DNA of 64,000 nucleotides. Origin: Vicingus serpentipes. Its GTDB lineage: Bacteria > Bacteroidota > Bacteroidia > Flavobacteriales_E > Vicingaceae. The translations under genes and the position numbers were made by a program. Position 1 is the stretch's first letter. Each line of letters begins with the position of its first letter. Shown here piece by piece: positions 1-9,286 of this stretch. The DNA is taken from contig NZ_VOOS01000001.1 of NCBI RefSeq assembly GCF_007993035.1, positions 62,001-126,000 on the forward strand. The letters are read 5' to 3'. The notes under the pieces are model-generated. The model ran no database searches and was not told the origin of the DNA. It saw only the letters and a list, made by a program, of their open reading frames with translations.

Positions 1-581
1 ATGCCAACCTATACAAAATGGCTGACATGCCTACTTACGAAATGGAAGCGTTGGCTTACCATGAAGGTATTCCTGGACATCACATGCAAGGAAGTATTGC
101 TCAAGAATTAACAGACTTACCAGAGTTTAGAAAATACAGTGGCTACACTTCTTATAGTGAAGGTTGGGGCTTATATTGTGAATTATTACCAAAAGAAATG
201 GGCTTTTACCAAGATCCTTATTCTGATTTTGGAAGATTAGCAATGGAATTATGGAGAGCTTGCCGTTTAGTTGTAGATGCTGGTATCCATCAAAAACGTT
301 GGACAAGAGAAGAAGCTATTGCCTTTTTAATGGAAAACACGCCAAACTCTGAAAACTCTTGTACAAAAGCTATTGAGCGTTACATTGTAATGCCTGGACA
401 AGCAACTGCATATAAAGTAGGAATGTTACACATTTTAAAAATGAGAGAAAAAGCAAAAACCGCTTTAGGAGATAAATTCGATATCCGTCAGTTTCACGAT
501 ATCTTTTTACGTTCTGGCGGAGTTCCATTAGAAATTTTTGAAGAACAAATTGATGAGTGGATTGCAAAAGAAGCTCACTAA
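1..581 (+). CDS. DUF885 family protein, C-terminal fragment
   Basis: This is the C-terminal part of a DUF885 protein whose 5' end lies before the window; the reading frame is open from base 3. The visible fragment is about 190 residues, against roughly 600 for the full-length family. It holds the family's most conserved block, a HEGIPGHH motif (bases about 60-83) that resembles a zinc-peptidase HExxH signature, followed by a SYSEGWGLY segment. The family is usually called a putative metallopeptidase or uncharacterised secreted protein; the exact reaction is not known. The next gene starts 15 bp downstream on the same strand, so the two are probably co-transcribed. An N-terminal signal peptide cannot be judged because that end is missing. 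Confidence 0.85.
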   Translation, partial: ANLYKMADMPTYEMEALAYHEGIPGHHMQGSIAQELTDLPEFRKYSGYTSYSEGWGLYCELLPKEMGFYQDPYSDFGRLAMELWRACRLVVDAGIHQKRWTREEAIAFLMENTPNSENSCTKAIERYIVMPGQATAYKVGMLHILKMREKAKTALGDKFDIRQFHDIFLRSGGVPLEIFEEQIDEWIAKEAH

Positions 582-596
582 AAGACGAAAACAAAC

Positions 597-1679
597 ATGA
601 ATAAAAGCTTATTTGACAATTATAATTTAGCAGGTATAAACTTATCATCACGAATTGTAATGGCACCACTAACCCGTTGCCGAGCAATTGATGGAAACAC
701 ACCAAACGCTTTAATGGCGGAATATTATGGACAAAGAGCTGGTGCAGGGTTAATTATTGCCGAAGGAACTGCTCCTTCTCCTAACGGATTAGGCTACACC
801 AATATCCCTGGCTTATTTAATGAAAAACAAGCCAATGAATGGAAAAAATCAACTCAAGCTGTTCATGATAAAGGTGGTAAAATTTTTATTCAATTAATGC
901 ATACAGGTAGAGTTAGTCACATCGAGAACTTACCTAAGGGAGCAGAAGTTGTTAGTGCCTCAGCTATTGCTCAACCCGGCACAGTAAAAACTTACCTCAA
1001 CGGACATCTACCCTATACGCTTCCAAAAGAAATGACAATTGAAGATATCCAACATTGCATTAAGGAATTTATTAATTCTTCATCGCTAGCAGTACAGGCT
1101 GGGTTCGATGGCATTGAAGTTCATGCTTCACATGGTTATTTACCTAATCAGTTTATTAACGAAGCAAGTAATTCTCGAACTGATGAATATGGAGGAAGTA
1201 TTGAAAACCGATGTAGATTTACTTTAGACATTGTTAAACAAACAATAAAACACATCGGAAAAGAAAAAGTAGGAATACGTCTTTCCCCTTTTAGTTATGC
1301 AGATGAAAACGAAAACCCAGAAACAGTAATAGCAACTTATAAATATTTAGCAAGTGAATTGGATAAGTTAAATATCGCTTATGTTCACCTCAGCCATATG
1401 GGAGAAAGAAATCCTTTAAAGTTTAATCTTTGGAAAGAAATAAGAAAACTTTATTCGGGAACACTTATTCTTTGTGGTGATTTTACCAAAGAAACTGCAC
1501 AGCAAGCATTAGATAATAATGAAGCTGATCTTATTGCTTTTGGTAGAGACTTTATTGCTAATCCTGATTTTGTGGAGCGACTAAAACACAACTACCCTTT
1601 GGCGGAAAGAGACAACGAAAAATGGTATGGAAATACATCAGAAGGCTATACAGATTACCCTTTTTATAATGAAAAGTAA
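597..1679 (+). CDS. Old Yellow Enzyme-type alkene reductase (NemA-like)
   Basis: A 360-residue FMN-dependent ene-reductase of the Old Yellow Enzyme family. These are cytoplasmic TIM barrels that use NAD(P)H to reduce activated C=C bonds or nitro/maleimide compounds. The sequence has the N-terminal RIVMAPLTRCRA segment, a QLMHTGRVSH flavin-contact motif and the diagnostic HGYLPNQF...N.RTDEYGGS-ENR block near residues 180-202. Length is normal for the family. The ATG at 597 lies in an A-rich leader. It sits 15 bp after the DUF885 gene and directly abuts the next gene, so it is the middle of an operon. The physiological substrate cannot be told from sequence. Confidence 0.9.
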   Translation: MNKSLFDNYNLAGINLSSRIVMAPLTRCRAIDGNTPNALMAEYYGQRAGAGLIIAEGTAPSPNGLGYTNIPGLFNEKQANEWKKSTQAVHDKGGKIFIQLMHTGRVSHIENLPKGAEVVSASAIAQPGTVKTYLNGHLPYTLPKEMTIEDIQHCIKEFINSSSLAVQAGFDGIEVHASHGYLPNQFINEASNSRTDEYGGSIENRCRFTLDIVKQTIKHIGKEKVGIRLSPFSYADENENPETVIATYKYLASELDKLNIAYVHLSHMGERNPLKFNLWKEIRKLYSGTLILCGDFTKETAQQALDNNEADLIAFGRDFIANPDFVERLKHNYPLAERDNEKWYGNTSEGYTDYPFYNEK

Positions 1680-2288
1680 ATGAATATACTTTCTATTCTC
1701 GATTACATTGGTGTTTTTGTTTTTGCTATGAGTGGAATACTTACAGCCTCAAACAAAAAGTTAGATTTATTTGGCGGTTTTATTATTGCTTTTGTTACAG
1801 CTCTTGGTGGAGGAACATTAAGAGACCTGCTGTTAAACGTAGAAATTGGCTGGATAATAGAAACAAAATACATCTATATTGTCTTGGCTGGAGCTTTCTT
1901 TGCTTTGCTATTCAAAAAAGTAACACAAAAAATGAGTAAAACCATTTTCCTATTCGATACCATAGGAATTGGTTTATTTACCATTTTAGGTGTTCAAAAG
2001 GCATTATTACTCAACGCTCCGGTAGAAGTAGCTGTAATGTTTGGAGTTATGACGGCTACTTTTGGCGGTGTAATTAGAGATATTTTATGTACTGAAATTC
2101 CTTTAATATTCAGAAAAGAAATTTATGCTACAGCCTGTTTTGTTGGTGCAATTACCTACGTATCTCTAAACTACTTTGGAGTGAATGATATAATAAATAC
2201 AATTATATCTGGAGCTATTATTATTAGTATTAGAACTGTTGCTGTTATAAAAAAATTGAGTTTACCCCTGATTAACGAAAAATATTAA
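1680..2288 (+). CDS. TRIC/UPF0126 family cation-channel-like membrane protein
   Basis: A 202-residue integral membrane protein of the trimeric intracellular cation channel (UPF0126, YadS/YicG) family. It has six to seven hydrophobic segments arranged as two homologous halves. Each half carries the glycine-rich GGG/GGV-x-RD signature: GGGTLRDLL near residue 43 and GGVIRDIL near residue 129. Family members are proposed monovalent cation channels, but some are linked to glycine or amino-acid transport in bacteria, so the substrate is open. The ATG follows the preceding stop codon with no gap, which points to tight translational linkage with the ene-reductase. Confidence 0.85.
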   Translation: MNILSILDYIGVFVFAMSGILTASNKKLDLFGGFIIAFVTALGGGTLRDLLLNVEIGWIIETKYIYIVLAGAFFALLFKKVTQKMSKTIFLFDTIGIGLFTILGVQKALLLNAPVEVAVMFGVMTATFGGVIRDILCTEIPLIFRKEIYATACFVGAITYVSLNYFGVNDIINTIISGAIIISIRTVAVIKKLSLPLINEKY

Positions 2289-2346
2289 GTTTTTCAGCTT
2301 CCCAATTTTCAATACTTATTCTTTTTTCAAATATAATAGATGTATG

Positions 2347-2354
2347 TACATTTA
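2347..2354 (+). promoter_or_regulatory. Possible -7 element (TACATTTA) for the M28-type peptidase gene
   Basis: TACATTTA differs from the Bacteroidota TAnnTTTG element only at the last base and lies 17 bp before the ATG at 2371. If used, the transcript starts after the in-frame ATG at 2344, so 2371 must be the real start. No clear -33 box is seen. Confidence 0.35.
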
Positions 2355-2370
2355 CACAAAATATAGATTT

Positions 2371-3729
2371 ATGAAATTTTTACTACCAATATTTCTCCTT
2401 TTGAGTTTCTCAAACATAAAGGCACAAGCAGATTCAACTTTTATTCGATATATCTACGACCTTGCACTAGAAAATGGCGAAGCTTATGAAAACCTTCGTT
2501 CACTTTGTAAAGATATTGGAGCAAGAGTTACTGGTTCTGCTGAAGCAGAAATGGCGGTAAAATGGGGTGAAAAACTATTAAAGTCTTATAATTTCGACAA
2601 AGTTTATTTACAAGAAATACAAGTTCCTCATTGGGAAAGAGGAACAACTGAAGCTGCATGGATAGAAAATGAAAAAGGAGATATTTTAAAACTAAACATA
2701 TTAGCTTTAGGAGGCTCTATTGGCACAAATGGATTAATTAGTGGTGAAGTAATAGAAGTTAAAAATGTAGATGCTCTAAAACTCTTAAATCCAAACGAAA
2801 TAAAAGATAAAATTGTGTTTTTAAGCGAAGCTTTTAATCAAAAGCACATCAATACATTTTCTGCTTATGGCTATTGTTACCCTTTACGTGGAGATGGTGC
2901 TAACGAAGCATCAAAACTAGGTGCTAAAGCTGTAGTTATTCGTTCGTTAGCTACTCCTACCGATAACCATCCTCACACAGGAGTAACTCATTTTGATAAA
3001 GATGTAAATAAAATACCTGCAGCAGCAATGAGCACTCAAAATGCAGACATGGTTAGCAAATGGATAAAACAAGGTAAAGTCACTTTAAAAATGGAAATGG
3101 ATTGTAAAGTTTTTCCTGATGTCACCTCATATAATGTAATTGCAGAAATTACGGGTAAGGACAAAAAAATTATTACACTTGGTGGACACCTTGACTCTTG
3201 GGATGTTGGTGAAGGTGCTCATGACGATGGAGCCGGAATTGTTCACAGCATTGAGGCTTTAAGAATTCTTAAAACATTAAACTACAAACCTAACCATACT
3301 ATTCGTTGTGTTTTATTTATGAATGAGGAAAACGGAAATTTTGGAGGTAAATCTTATGCGAAACTAGCTAAAGAAGCAAATGAAGAACATATTTGTGCTA
3401 TTGAAAGCGATAGAGGTGGCTTTTTACCTATTGGTTTTGATGTTGTTGAAAATACGAATCATCTAGAATTAGTTAAGCAATATGAAAACTTGCTCTTCGA
3501 TTACGACTTATTAAAGTTTAAAAATGGGCATGGTGGTGTTGATATCGGACCTTTAAAGGAATATTATCCAGAAATGATGCAATTAGGTATGGCTATAAAT
3601 TCACAAGAATATTTCAATTATCACCATTCTGAAGCTGATGTTTTTGAGGTTGTTAATAAACGTGAATTAGAATTGGGTGCTGCTGCTATGTCAACAATGG
3701 TTTACTTAATGGATATAACCCTAGATTAG
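2371..3729 (+). CDS. Secreted M28-family zinc aminopeptidase/carboxypeptidase-Q-like peptidase
   Basis: A 452-residue exported peptidase of the M28 family, close in architecture to carboxypeptidase Q/plasma glutamate carboxypeptidase. The start at 2371 gives a clean signal peptide (Met-Lys, a hydrophobic run, cleavage near KAQA); an upstream in-frame ATG at 2344 would put nine polar residues before it. A PA-like insert comes first. The co-catalytic zinc ligands then appear in order: GGHLDSWD (His, Asp), EGAHDDGAG (Asp), FMNEENG (Glu-Glu), ESDRGG (Asp) and a late HHSEAD His. All expected metal ligands are present, so it should be active. It overlaps the convergent DUF2235 gene by 4 bp at their 3' ends. 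Confidence 0.85.
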   Translation: MKFLLPIFLLLSFSNIKAQADSTFIRYIYDLALENGEAYENLRSLCKDIGARVTGSAEAEMAVKWGEKLLKSYNFDKVYLQEIQVPHWERGTTEAAWIENEKGDILKLNILALGGSIGTNGLISGEVIEVKNVDALKLLNPNEIKDKIVFLSEAFNQKHINTFSAYGYCYPLRGDGANEASKLGAKAVVIRSLATPTDNHPHTGVTHFDKDVNKIPAAAMSTQNADMVSKWIKQGKVTLKMEMDCKVFPDVTSYNVIAEITGKDKKIITLGGHLDSWDVGEGAHDDGAGIVHSIEALRILKTLNYKPNHTIRCVLFMNEENGNFGGKSYAKLAKEANEEHICAIESDRGGFLPIGFDVVENTNHLELVKQYENLLFDYDLLKFKNGHGGVDIGPLKEYYPEMMQLGMAINSQEYFNYHHSEADVFEVVNKRELELGAAAMSTMVYLMDITLD

Positions 3730-4748
3730 TCTTTATAAACATTCCAACCATACTCTTCTACATATTTAGCTAAATTACTTGGCATGCCTTTGGGATTGTC
3801 TTTATAGCGATGCATTACACTTACGTGCAATGGTGTATCTGGTAATATCTTTCTGGAATGTCTTCCAAGCCACTTGTAATGCTTTTTAAACTCATTATTT
3901 TGCTCTGCTAAAGGATTTAATGCTACAGTGTCTATATGAGGCTGAAATTGCAACTTTTGCTTTTCAGCTTGTTCTTTCATCCAAATCATTGGAATATCAC
4001 TTAAGGTAAATCCGTTTTTATCAGGAGCATAACTACCTCCAACATCTGAATGAACACCAGAAAACCATACTTGCTTTAAGTCTACCTTCTTTTCAAAATC
4101 TTGTTCCCACATAGTCGGTGCAAAATCTTTTCTTAGTTCATCAATAGATAATGCATGTCTAGCTGTTTTAATTATTGAACCTATTTTTTGATCATAAAAT
4201 AAATGTTTCTCTTTAATAAATCCAAAAATACTAGTTGGCAACCCCATAGAACCTACTGTATCCCAAACACCAACAAAATGAATTGGCACTTTATCTGCAA
4301 CTGAAAAAAGCTTTCTATAATTTACAGAGAACTCACCACTAGGCTTTTCATTAGGATTTTTATACAATTCGTAAGCTTCATTAATTCTATTGGCATTTTC
4401 TTTTTTTAATATACTACAGTTATTCATTAAGCCAGCCAAACTTCTAACGGTATATGCACCCCTACTAAATCCAAATAAAAAGATTTCATCCCCTTCATCA
4501 TAATTATGCACTATAAAACGATATGCGTCCATAATATTCTTATCTAAACCAGCACCAAAAGCACCACCTTTTAAACTGTTGTGGTATGAACCTATTCCCC
4601 AATCATAAAAGACAATTTGTGCAACACCTTTATCATCAACTGGTTTTACTGCTCTTGAGAACTTTAAAACATTAGTTGGAAAATCTTCATTTAAGTTTTC
4701 TTCTGGCTTATTCCAAGTTCCATCCGAACAAATCACAATACGTTTCAT
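3726..4748 (-). CDS. DUF2235 alpha/beta-hydrolase-like protein
   Basis: A 340-residue DUF2235 protein (T6SS phospholipase Tle1-like alpha/beta-hydrolase domain). The N-terminal CSDGTWN motif is typical. The nucleophile elbow GFSRGAY places Ser at about residue 95. A WDTVGSMG segment and a late FSGVHSDVGGSY segment supply the probable Asp and His. There is no signal peptide or membrane segment, so it is likely cytoplasmic, or exported by an unknown route. No T6SS genes are in this window, so an effector role is not supported by context. It is transcribed alone, convergent with the M28 peptidase and divergent from the small unknown protein at 4862. Confidence 0.8.
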   Translation of the reverse strand: MKRIVICSDGTWNKPEENLNEDFPTNVLKFSRAVKPVDDKGVAQIVFYDWGIGSYHNSLKGGAFGAGLDKNIMDAYRFIVHNYDEGDEIFLFGFSRGAYTVRSLAGLMNNCSILKKENANRINEAYELYKNPNEKPSGEFSVNYRKLFSVADKVPIHFVGVWDTVGSMGLPTSIFGFIKEKHLFYDQKIGSIIKTARHALSIDELRKDFAPTMWEQDFEKKVDLKQVWFSGVHSDVGGSYAPDKNGFTLSDIPMIWMKEQAEKQKLQFQPHIDTVALNPLAEQNNEFKKHYKWLGRHSRKILPDTPLHVSVMHRYKDNPKGMPSNLAKYVEEYGWNVYKD

Positions 4749-4861
4749 TTTTACATGTTTTTATACCGTTAATAAAATTGCATAAAAAAAAACTCATTTC
4801 AAAACATCCAAACTGCAAGTTTAATCGTTTATATATACAGAAACCCCTTAAACTGACGGCC

Positions 4862-5269
4862 ATGATAAACAACAGCAAAAAAACTCCTTTCACAATTTAC
4901 TTCATAAGTAATTCCGGCAACAGTTATCTTTCAGAATATATTGATACTGATATTTACTACGAAAGCTACGACATTAGCTTTGCAAACTTTGATATAAAAA
5001 AATTGAGCGTTAAAAAGCCAGCAGCTATTGTAGTGGATTTGTATTTTACAGAAAGTTCATGGAAAGAACTTATAGAAAGTTTAATAACAAACTTTAAAGA
5101 TGAGCAAATCTATTTCTTGTCACCCGAGTTTTCTGAACATAACTTACACTTTCTAAAAGATAAACAAGCAAACCATTATTTTTCTAGTTTTAGCTTAGAT
5201 ATAATTAAACACATCAATAATCTAATTGAAGGCATAGAAAATAATAACGACTTATCTGATGTCGGCTAG
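4862..5269 (+). CDS. Uncharacterised 135-residue protein
   Basis: I do not recognise this gene. The frame is open further upstream, but the ATG at 4862 is preferred: the upstream extension runs into the divergent DUF2235 gene and shows no coding character. The 135-residue product is soluble and has no signal peptide. Alternating hydrophobic strands (FTIYFIS, AAIVVDLYF, QIYFLSP) separated by helical segments suggest a small Rossmann or receiver-like fold, but no phosphoacceptor pattern is clear. That reading is inference only. It overlaps the end of the convergent GH3/beta-lactamase gene by 4 bp. Confidence 0.6.
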   Translation: MINNSKKTPFTIYFISNSGNSYLSEYIDTDIYYESYDISFANFDIKKLSVKKPAAIVVDLYFTESSWKELIESLITNFKDEQIYFLSPEFSEHNLHFLKDKQANHYFSSFSLDIIKHINNLIEGIENNNDLSDVG

Positions 5270-8241
5270 TTTGAACTGATTGCTTTGTTTTTATTTACAG
5301 CATCGTAAATAACTTGTTGAATATCTGTTCTAATATTCATTCTCAATAGCTTTTTATTTTCAGCATCCGGAAACGTTCTATTCGATAAAAACACGTAAAC
5401 AATATTTTCTACTGGGTCAGCCCAAGCAATTGTTCCTGTAAAACCAGAGTGACCAAAACTCAAATAGGAAACACAACTGCATGTTGGCCCACCTTCACCA
5501 TCTGTTACTGGTTTATCAAATCCTGCTCCTCTTCTATTTCCATCTACACAAAACTGGCATTTAATAAACTCATTTAGTGTAGTGTCCTTGATATATCGCT
5601 CTCCCCCATACTCACCTTTATTTACGTACATCTGCATAAGTTTACCTAAATCATTTGCATTTGAAAAAAGACCAGCATGCCCACCAACACCACCTAACAT
5701 TGCTGCTCCTGGATCATGAACATCTCCATGTATAATTTGTTTTCTAAATATTTTATCATCCTCTGTTGGAGGAATTCTATCTAAAGAAAATCGATTTCTT
5801 GGTAAATAACCAGATGTTGACATCCCCATTTGGCTATAGATGTTACCAACATAATCATTGAGTTTTTCTCCAGTTTGCTTCTCCGCTATTTTTAATAAAA
5901 AGTAATACCCTAAATCACTGTACTTATATTCCTTTTCTTTTAAAGGACCTTTTAATATGCGTTGATAAATAATATCAGGATAATGTTGATTGATATAAAT
6001 ATTTTTTGCAACTCTGTAAGGATAAAAATTAGATGAATCACTACTATAAATAACAGGGTCTAACTCTTTATTCCTTATAGTTTTTAAATAAAAAGGAACC
6101 CATGCTTGCAATCCTGATTGATGAGCTAATATTTCTCTTAAATTTAAGTTGCCATAATCAGAAGTATCCGGAATTAAATCACTCAAATAATCACATAAAT
6201 TCAAATCTAAGCTAAACTTTTCTTGGTCTTGCAACTGCATCACTGTAAGTAATGTCGAGGCCACTTTAGTTATCGATGCTAAATCATAAATATCTGAATT
6301 CTTAACCTGAATTAAACTATCATAAGTATGGTAGCCAAATGATTTATTATAGATTACATTTCCATCTTTTGCAACAAAAACTTGACAACCAGGGTAAGCT
6401 CCCTCCATAACTCCACTGAGCGCTATACTATCAATTTTGTATAAATCATTTTCAGGAATACCAATCTCTTCCGAAACAACATAACTAAAACGACCTAAAG
6501 GTTCAATATCAATTCCAGCACCTACTTTATACTTTTCAGATACGCTTACAGGCAATTTACCAGTTGCTCCTATAGCACCAAACAACAATTCAGCAACAGC
6601 ATGGTTTGTATATTTATTGTTTTGATAAGCAGAGATCAACGAAGAGACATCTTCTAAAGCGTCAAAACCTATCAAACTATATGGGTTCATAAAATCCACC
6701 AAAACAACATTACAATCGGTTACATTTAATTTTTCAACTAACCTTTTTGCATTTGTCGATATTTTATACTTTTTCCAAGGATTTTTATCTGAATTATGAA
6801 ACGAAACAATAACAGTATTAAACTTCTTTAAATCCTCTATCCAACTAATCAAATTATCATCTGTAATATCTTGAGCATTAAAATTGGCAACACTACTATA
6901 CAACCCTAAAGAACTTTGAAAATCTTCAAATTCACCATCACCTATTGCTATAGAAGCAATATTCAATGTGTCTAATCGCTTAAAAGGAATTAAATCATTT
7001 TCATTTTTCAACACAGTCAATGCTTTCTGAAACAACTTCTTGTTCAACAATTCATATTCCTTTTTATTTAAATCTGCAGTTAAGTTTTTTAGCTTAACTT
7101 GATTATTAGTATTTAAACCAGCCCATTCTTTAGCTACTAATATTTTCAAACATCTTCTATCAATCTCCTCAACGGAAATATCTGCATTAGCTATCGCATT
7201 TTTAATTTCAGTAATTGCTGTAGGTACATCTTCAGAAAACAATAACACATCATTTCCTGCTAATAATGCTTTTACATCAACTATTCCTGGTTTATAAAAA
7301 GAACTTACTCCTTTCATATTTAAAGCATCTGTAAAAATCAAGCCTTTAAAACCAAGACTATCTTGTAACAAGTTTGTTACTACGTTTTTAGACAATGTAG
7401 TTGCTGTATTGGGTGTATTCTCATAAGCTGGAATATACAAATGAGCAACCATCATACTCGCCAACTCATTTTCAATCAATTGTTTAAATGGATAAAGCTC
7501 TACAGAATCCATTCTATTCACATCATGATTTATAATTGGCAAAGATTTATGAGAATCCATATCTGTATCACCATGACCAGGGAAATGTTTGGCATTTGCC
7601 AACACATTTACTGATTGCATACCTTTCATATACGCAACTCCCTTTTGAGCTACATTGTATTTATTTTCTCCAAAAGAACGCGCATTAATAATAGGGTTCT
7701 TCGGATTTACATTCACATCTACAACAGGGGCAAAATTAACTTGAATCCCTAATCGTTGACACTGTTCTCCAATATCAACCCCCATTTCATAAATCAATTT
7801 TTCATCTTGAATCGCTCCTAAAGTCATTTGATATGGATACTTAACCGTACTATCCAAACGCATAGCTAATCCCCATTCGCCATCAATAGAAATCATTAAA
7901 GGAATCTTTGATATTTTTTGGTAACGGTTATATAAACGTGCTTGTCGCTCTGGACCTCCTTGCATAAAAATCAAACCACCAATTTTGTTTTCAGTAATTA
8001 ATTTCTCTATGGCCAACTCGTGCTTCTCATCTTTGTTTGAATAAGCTGCAACCATTAACATTTGTGCAATTTTTTCATCAATTGTCATTGTTTGTAAAAC
8101 AGAATCAGCCCAATTTGATGGAGTTTTAAAAAATGGTGGATCATTTTCTTTTTTCCCTAAACCCTTATCCAATAATGGAGAGATAAAAGCACTAGAAATA
8201 AAAAACACAAAAAGCAATACAATTCCACCTATTTTATTCAT
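5266..8241 (-). CDS. GH3 beta-N-acetylglucosaminidase / serine beta-lactamase-like fusion, exported
   Basis: A 991-residue exported two-enzyme protein. After an N-terminal hydrophobic signal (residues 1-22) comes a glycoside hydrolase family 3 domain of the NagZ type: KHFPGHGDT plus DSH at residues 218-231 (the NagZ His/Asp acid-base loop) and the nucleophile Asp305 in FTDALNM. A GH3 C-terminal alpha/beta domain follows to about residue 580. From about 600 there is a class C beta-lactamase/esterase-like domain with S656-x-x-K659, Y774-S-D and HSG at 931-933, a complete serine-hydrolase set. The likely role is cell-wall muropeptide turnover in the periplasm. The architecture is known in Bacteroidota; the substrate of the second domain is not established. 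The gene appears monocistronic. Confidence 0.85.
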   Translation of the reverse strand: MNKIGGIVLLFVFFISSAFISPLLDKGLGKKENDPPFFKTPSNWADSVLQTMTIDEKIAQMLMVAAYSNKDEKHELAIEKLITENKIGGLIFMQGGPERQARLYNRYQKISKIPLMISIDGEWGLAMRLDSTVKYPYQMTLGAIQDEKLIYEMGVDIGEQCQRLGIQVNFAPVVDVNVNPKNPIINARSFGENKYNVAQKGVAYMKGMQSVNVLANAKHFPGHGDTDMDSHKSLPIINHDVNRMDSVELYPFKQLIENELASMMVAHLYIPAYENTPNTATTLSKNVVTNLLQDSLGFKGLIFTDALNMKGVSSFYKPGIVDVKALLAGNDVLLFSEDVPTAITEIKNAIANADISVEEIDRRCLKILVAKEWAGLNTNNQVKLKNLTADLNKKEYELLNKKLFQKALTVLKNENDLIPFKRLDTLNIASIAIGDGEFEDFQSSLGLYSSVANFNAQDITDDNLISWIEDLKKFNTVIVSFHNSDKNPWKKYKISTNAKRLVEKLNVTDCNVVLVDFMNPYSLIGFDALEDVSSLISAYQNNKYTNHAVAELLFGAIGATGKLPVSVSEKYKVGAGIDIEPLGRFSYVVSEEIGIPENDLYKIDSIALSGVMEGAYPGCQVFVAKDGNVIYNKSFGYHTYDSLIQVKNSDIYDLASITKVASTLLTVMQLQDQEKFSLDLNLCDYLSDLIPDTSDYGNLNLREILAHQSGLQAWVPFYLKTIRNKELDPVIYSSDSSNFYPYRVAKNIYINQHYPDIIYQRILKGPLKEKEYKYSDLGYYFLLKIAEKQTGEKLNDYVGNIYSQMGMSTSGYLPRNRFSLDRIPPTEDDKIFRKQIIHGDVHDPGAAMLGGVGGHAGLFSNANDLGKLMQMYVNKGEYGGERYIKDTTLNEFIKCQFCVDGNRRGAGFDKPVTDGEGGPTCSCVSYLSFGHSGFTGTIAWADPVENIVYVFLSNRTFPDAENKKLLRMNIRTDIQQVIYDAVNKNKAISSN

Positions 8242-8398
8242 TCTTAAAATTTTAATAATGCTCTAAAATTAACTTTAAAAGAGAGCTATTTATAAGTGTT
8301 CAAAAGGGATTATCAACAACCAATTATTTATATCTGTATAGTTAAAAATTAGTTATTAAAGTTTTCAACAAGCCCCTTGGTTTGAACGCAAATTGAAC

Positions 8399-8406
8399 TA
8401 CTTTTG
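8399..8406 (+). promoter_or_regulatory. -7 promoter element TACTTTTG of the transketolase operon
   Basis: TACTTTTG matches TAnnTTTG exactly and lies 34 bp before the ATG at 8441. A TTGG at 8377-8380 sits at about the right distance for the -33 box. The predicted leader is about 30 nt. Confidence 0.6.
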
Positions 8407-8440
8407 ACATCAAATTTTTTAACATAAAAACGCAAATAAA

Positions 8441-9283
8441 ATGCCATCTATTATTGAATTAGAAAAAATTGCTTCTCAAGTACGTAGAGATATTGTAAGA
8501 ATGGTTCACGCCGTAAGCTCAGGTCACCCTGGTGGCTCTTTAGGTTGTACCGACTATTTAGTTGCTTTATATTTTGATATTATGAATCATAATGCGAAGT
8601 TTAATATGGATGGGACTAACGAGGATATCTTCTTCTTATCAAATGGTCATATTTCACCTGTTTTTTATAGCGTTTTAGCTCGCTCTGGTTATTTCCCAGT
8701 AGAAGAATTAAAAACATTTAGAAAATTAAACTCTCGCTTACAAGGACACCCAACAACTCACGAAGGATTGCCTGGAATTAGAATTGCTAGTGGCTCTTTA
8801 GGTCAAGGTATGTCTAACGCAATTGGAGCTGCTTTAACAAAAAAGCTAAATAATGACAAAGGAATTGTTTACTCACTTCATGGTGATGGCGAAATTCAAG
8901 AAGGACAAATATGGGAAGCTGCAATGTATGCCGCACACAATAAGGTTGATAATTACATTGCAACAATAGATTATAACCAAAAACAAATTGACGGAAGTCT
9001 TGATGAAGTTCTAGGGTTAGGAGATATAAAAGCAAAATGGCAAGCTTTTGGATGGGATGTTATGGAAATGGATGGAAACAACATGCAAAACCTGTTAGAT
9101 ACATTAAACGAAGCTAAAACACACTTAGGCAAAGGAAAACCCGTTATGATAATAATGAAAACTGAAATGGGACAAGGAGTTGACTATATGATGCATACAC
9201 ACAAATGGCATGGCTCTGCTCCTAACGACGAACAATTAGCTTTAGCATTAGCACAATTAGAAGAAACTTTAGGCGACTACTAA
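8441..9283 (+). CDS. Transketolase, N-terminal (pyrimidine/ThDP-binding) subunit
   Basis: A 280-residue stand-alone N-terminal half of transketolase. It binds thiamine diphosphate and Mg2+: the GDGEIQEGQIWEA motif (about residues 149-161) followed by the IDYNQKQIDG Asn is the classic ThDP signature. An HPGGSLGCTDYLVALYF segment near the start is also diagnostic. With the C-terminal half encoded at 10668 it should form the full pentose-phosphate-pathway enzyme that moves two-carbon ketol units between sugar phosphates in the cytoplasm. Split transketolases are known in several phyla, including Bacteroidota. It is first in an operon and is separated from its partner by the von Willebrand A gene. 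Confidence 0.93.
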   Translation: MPSIIELEKIASQVRRDIVRMVHAVSSGHPGGSLGCTDYLVALYFDIMNHNAKFNMDGTNEDIFFLSNGHISPVFYSVLARSGYFPVEELKTFRKLNSRLQGHPTTHEGLPGIRIASGSLGQGMSNAIGAALTKKLNNDKGIVYSLHGDGEIQEGQIWEAAMYAAHNKVDNYIATIDYNQKQIDGSLDEVLGLGDIKAKWQAFGWDVMEMDGNNMQNLLDTLNEAKTHLGKGKPVMIIMKTEMGQGVDYMMHTHKWHGSAPNDEQLALALAQLEETLGDY

Positions 9284-9286
9284 AAT

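Noticed and set aside
3726-4748. DUF2235 protein considered as a type VI secretion effector
   Set aside because: No T6SS structural, VgrG, PAAR or immunity gene lies nearby; only the fold is shared.
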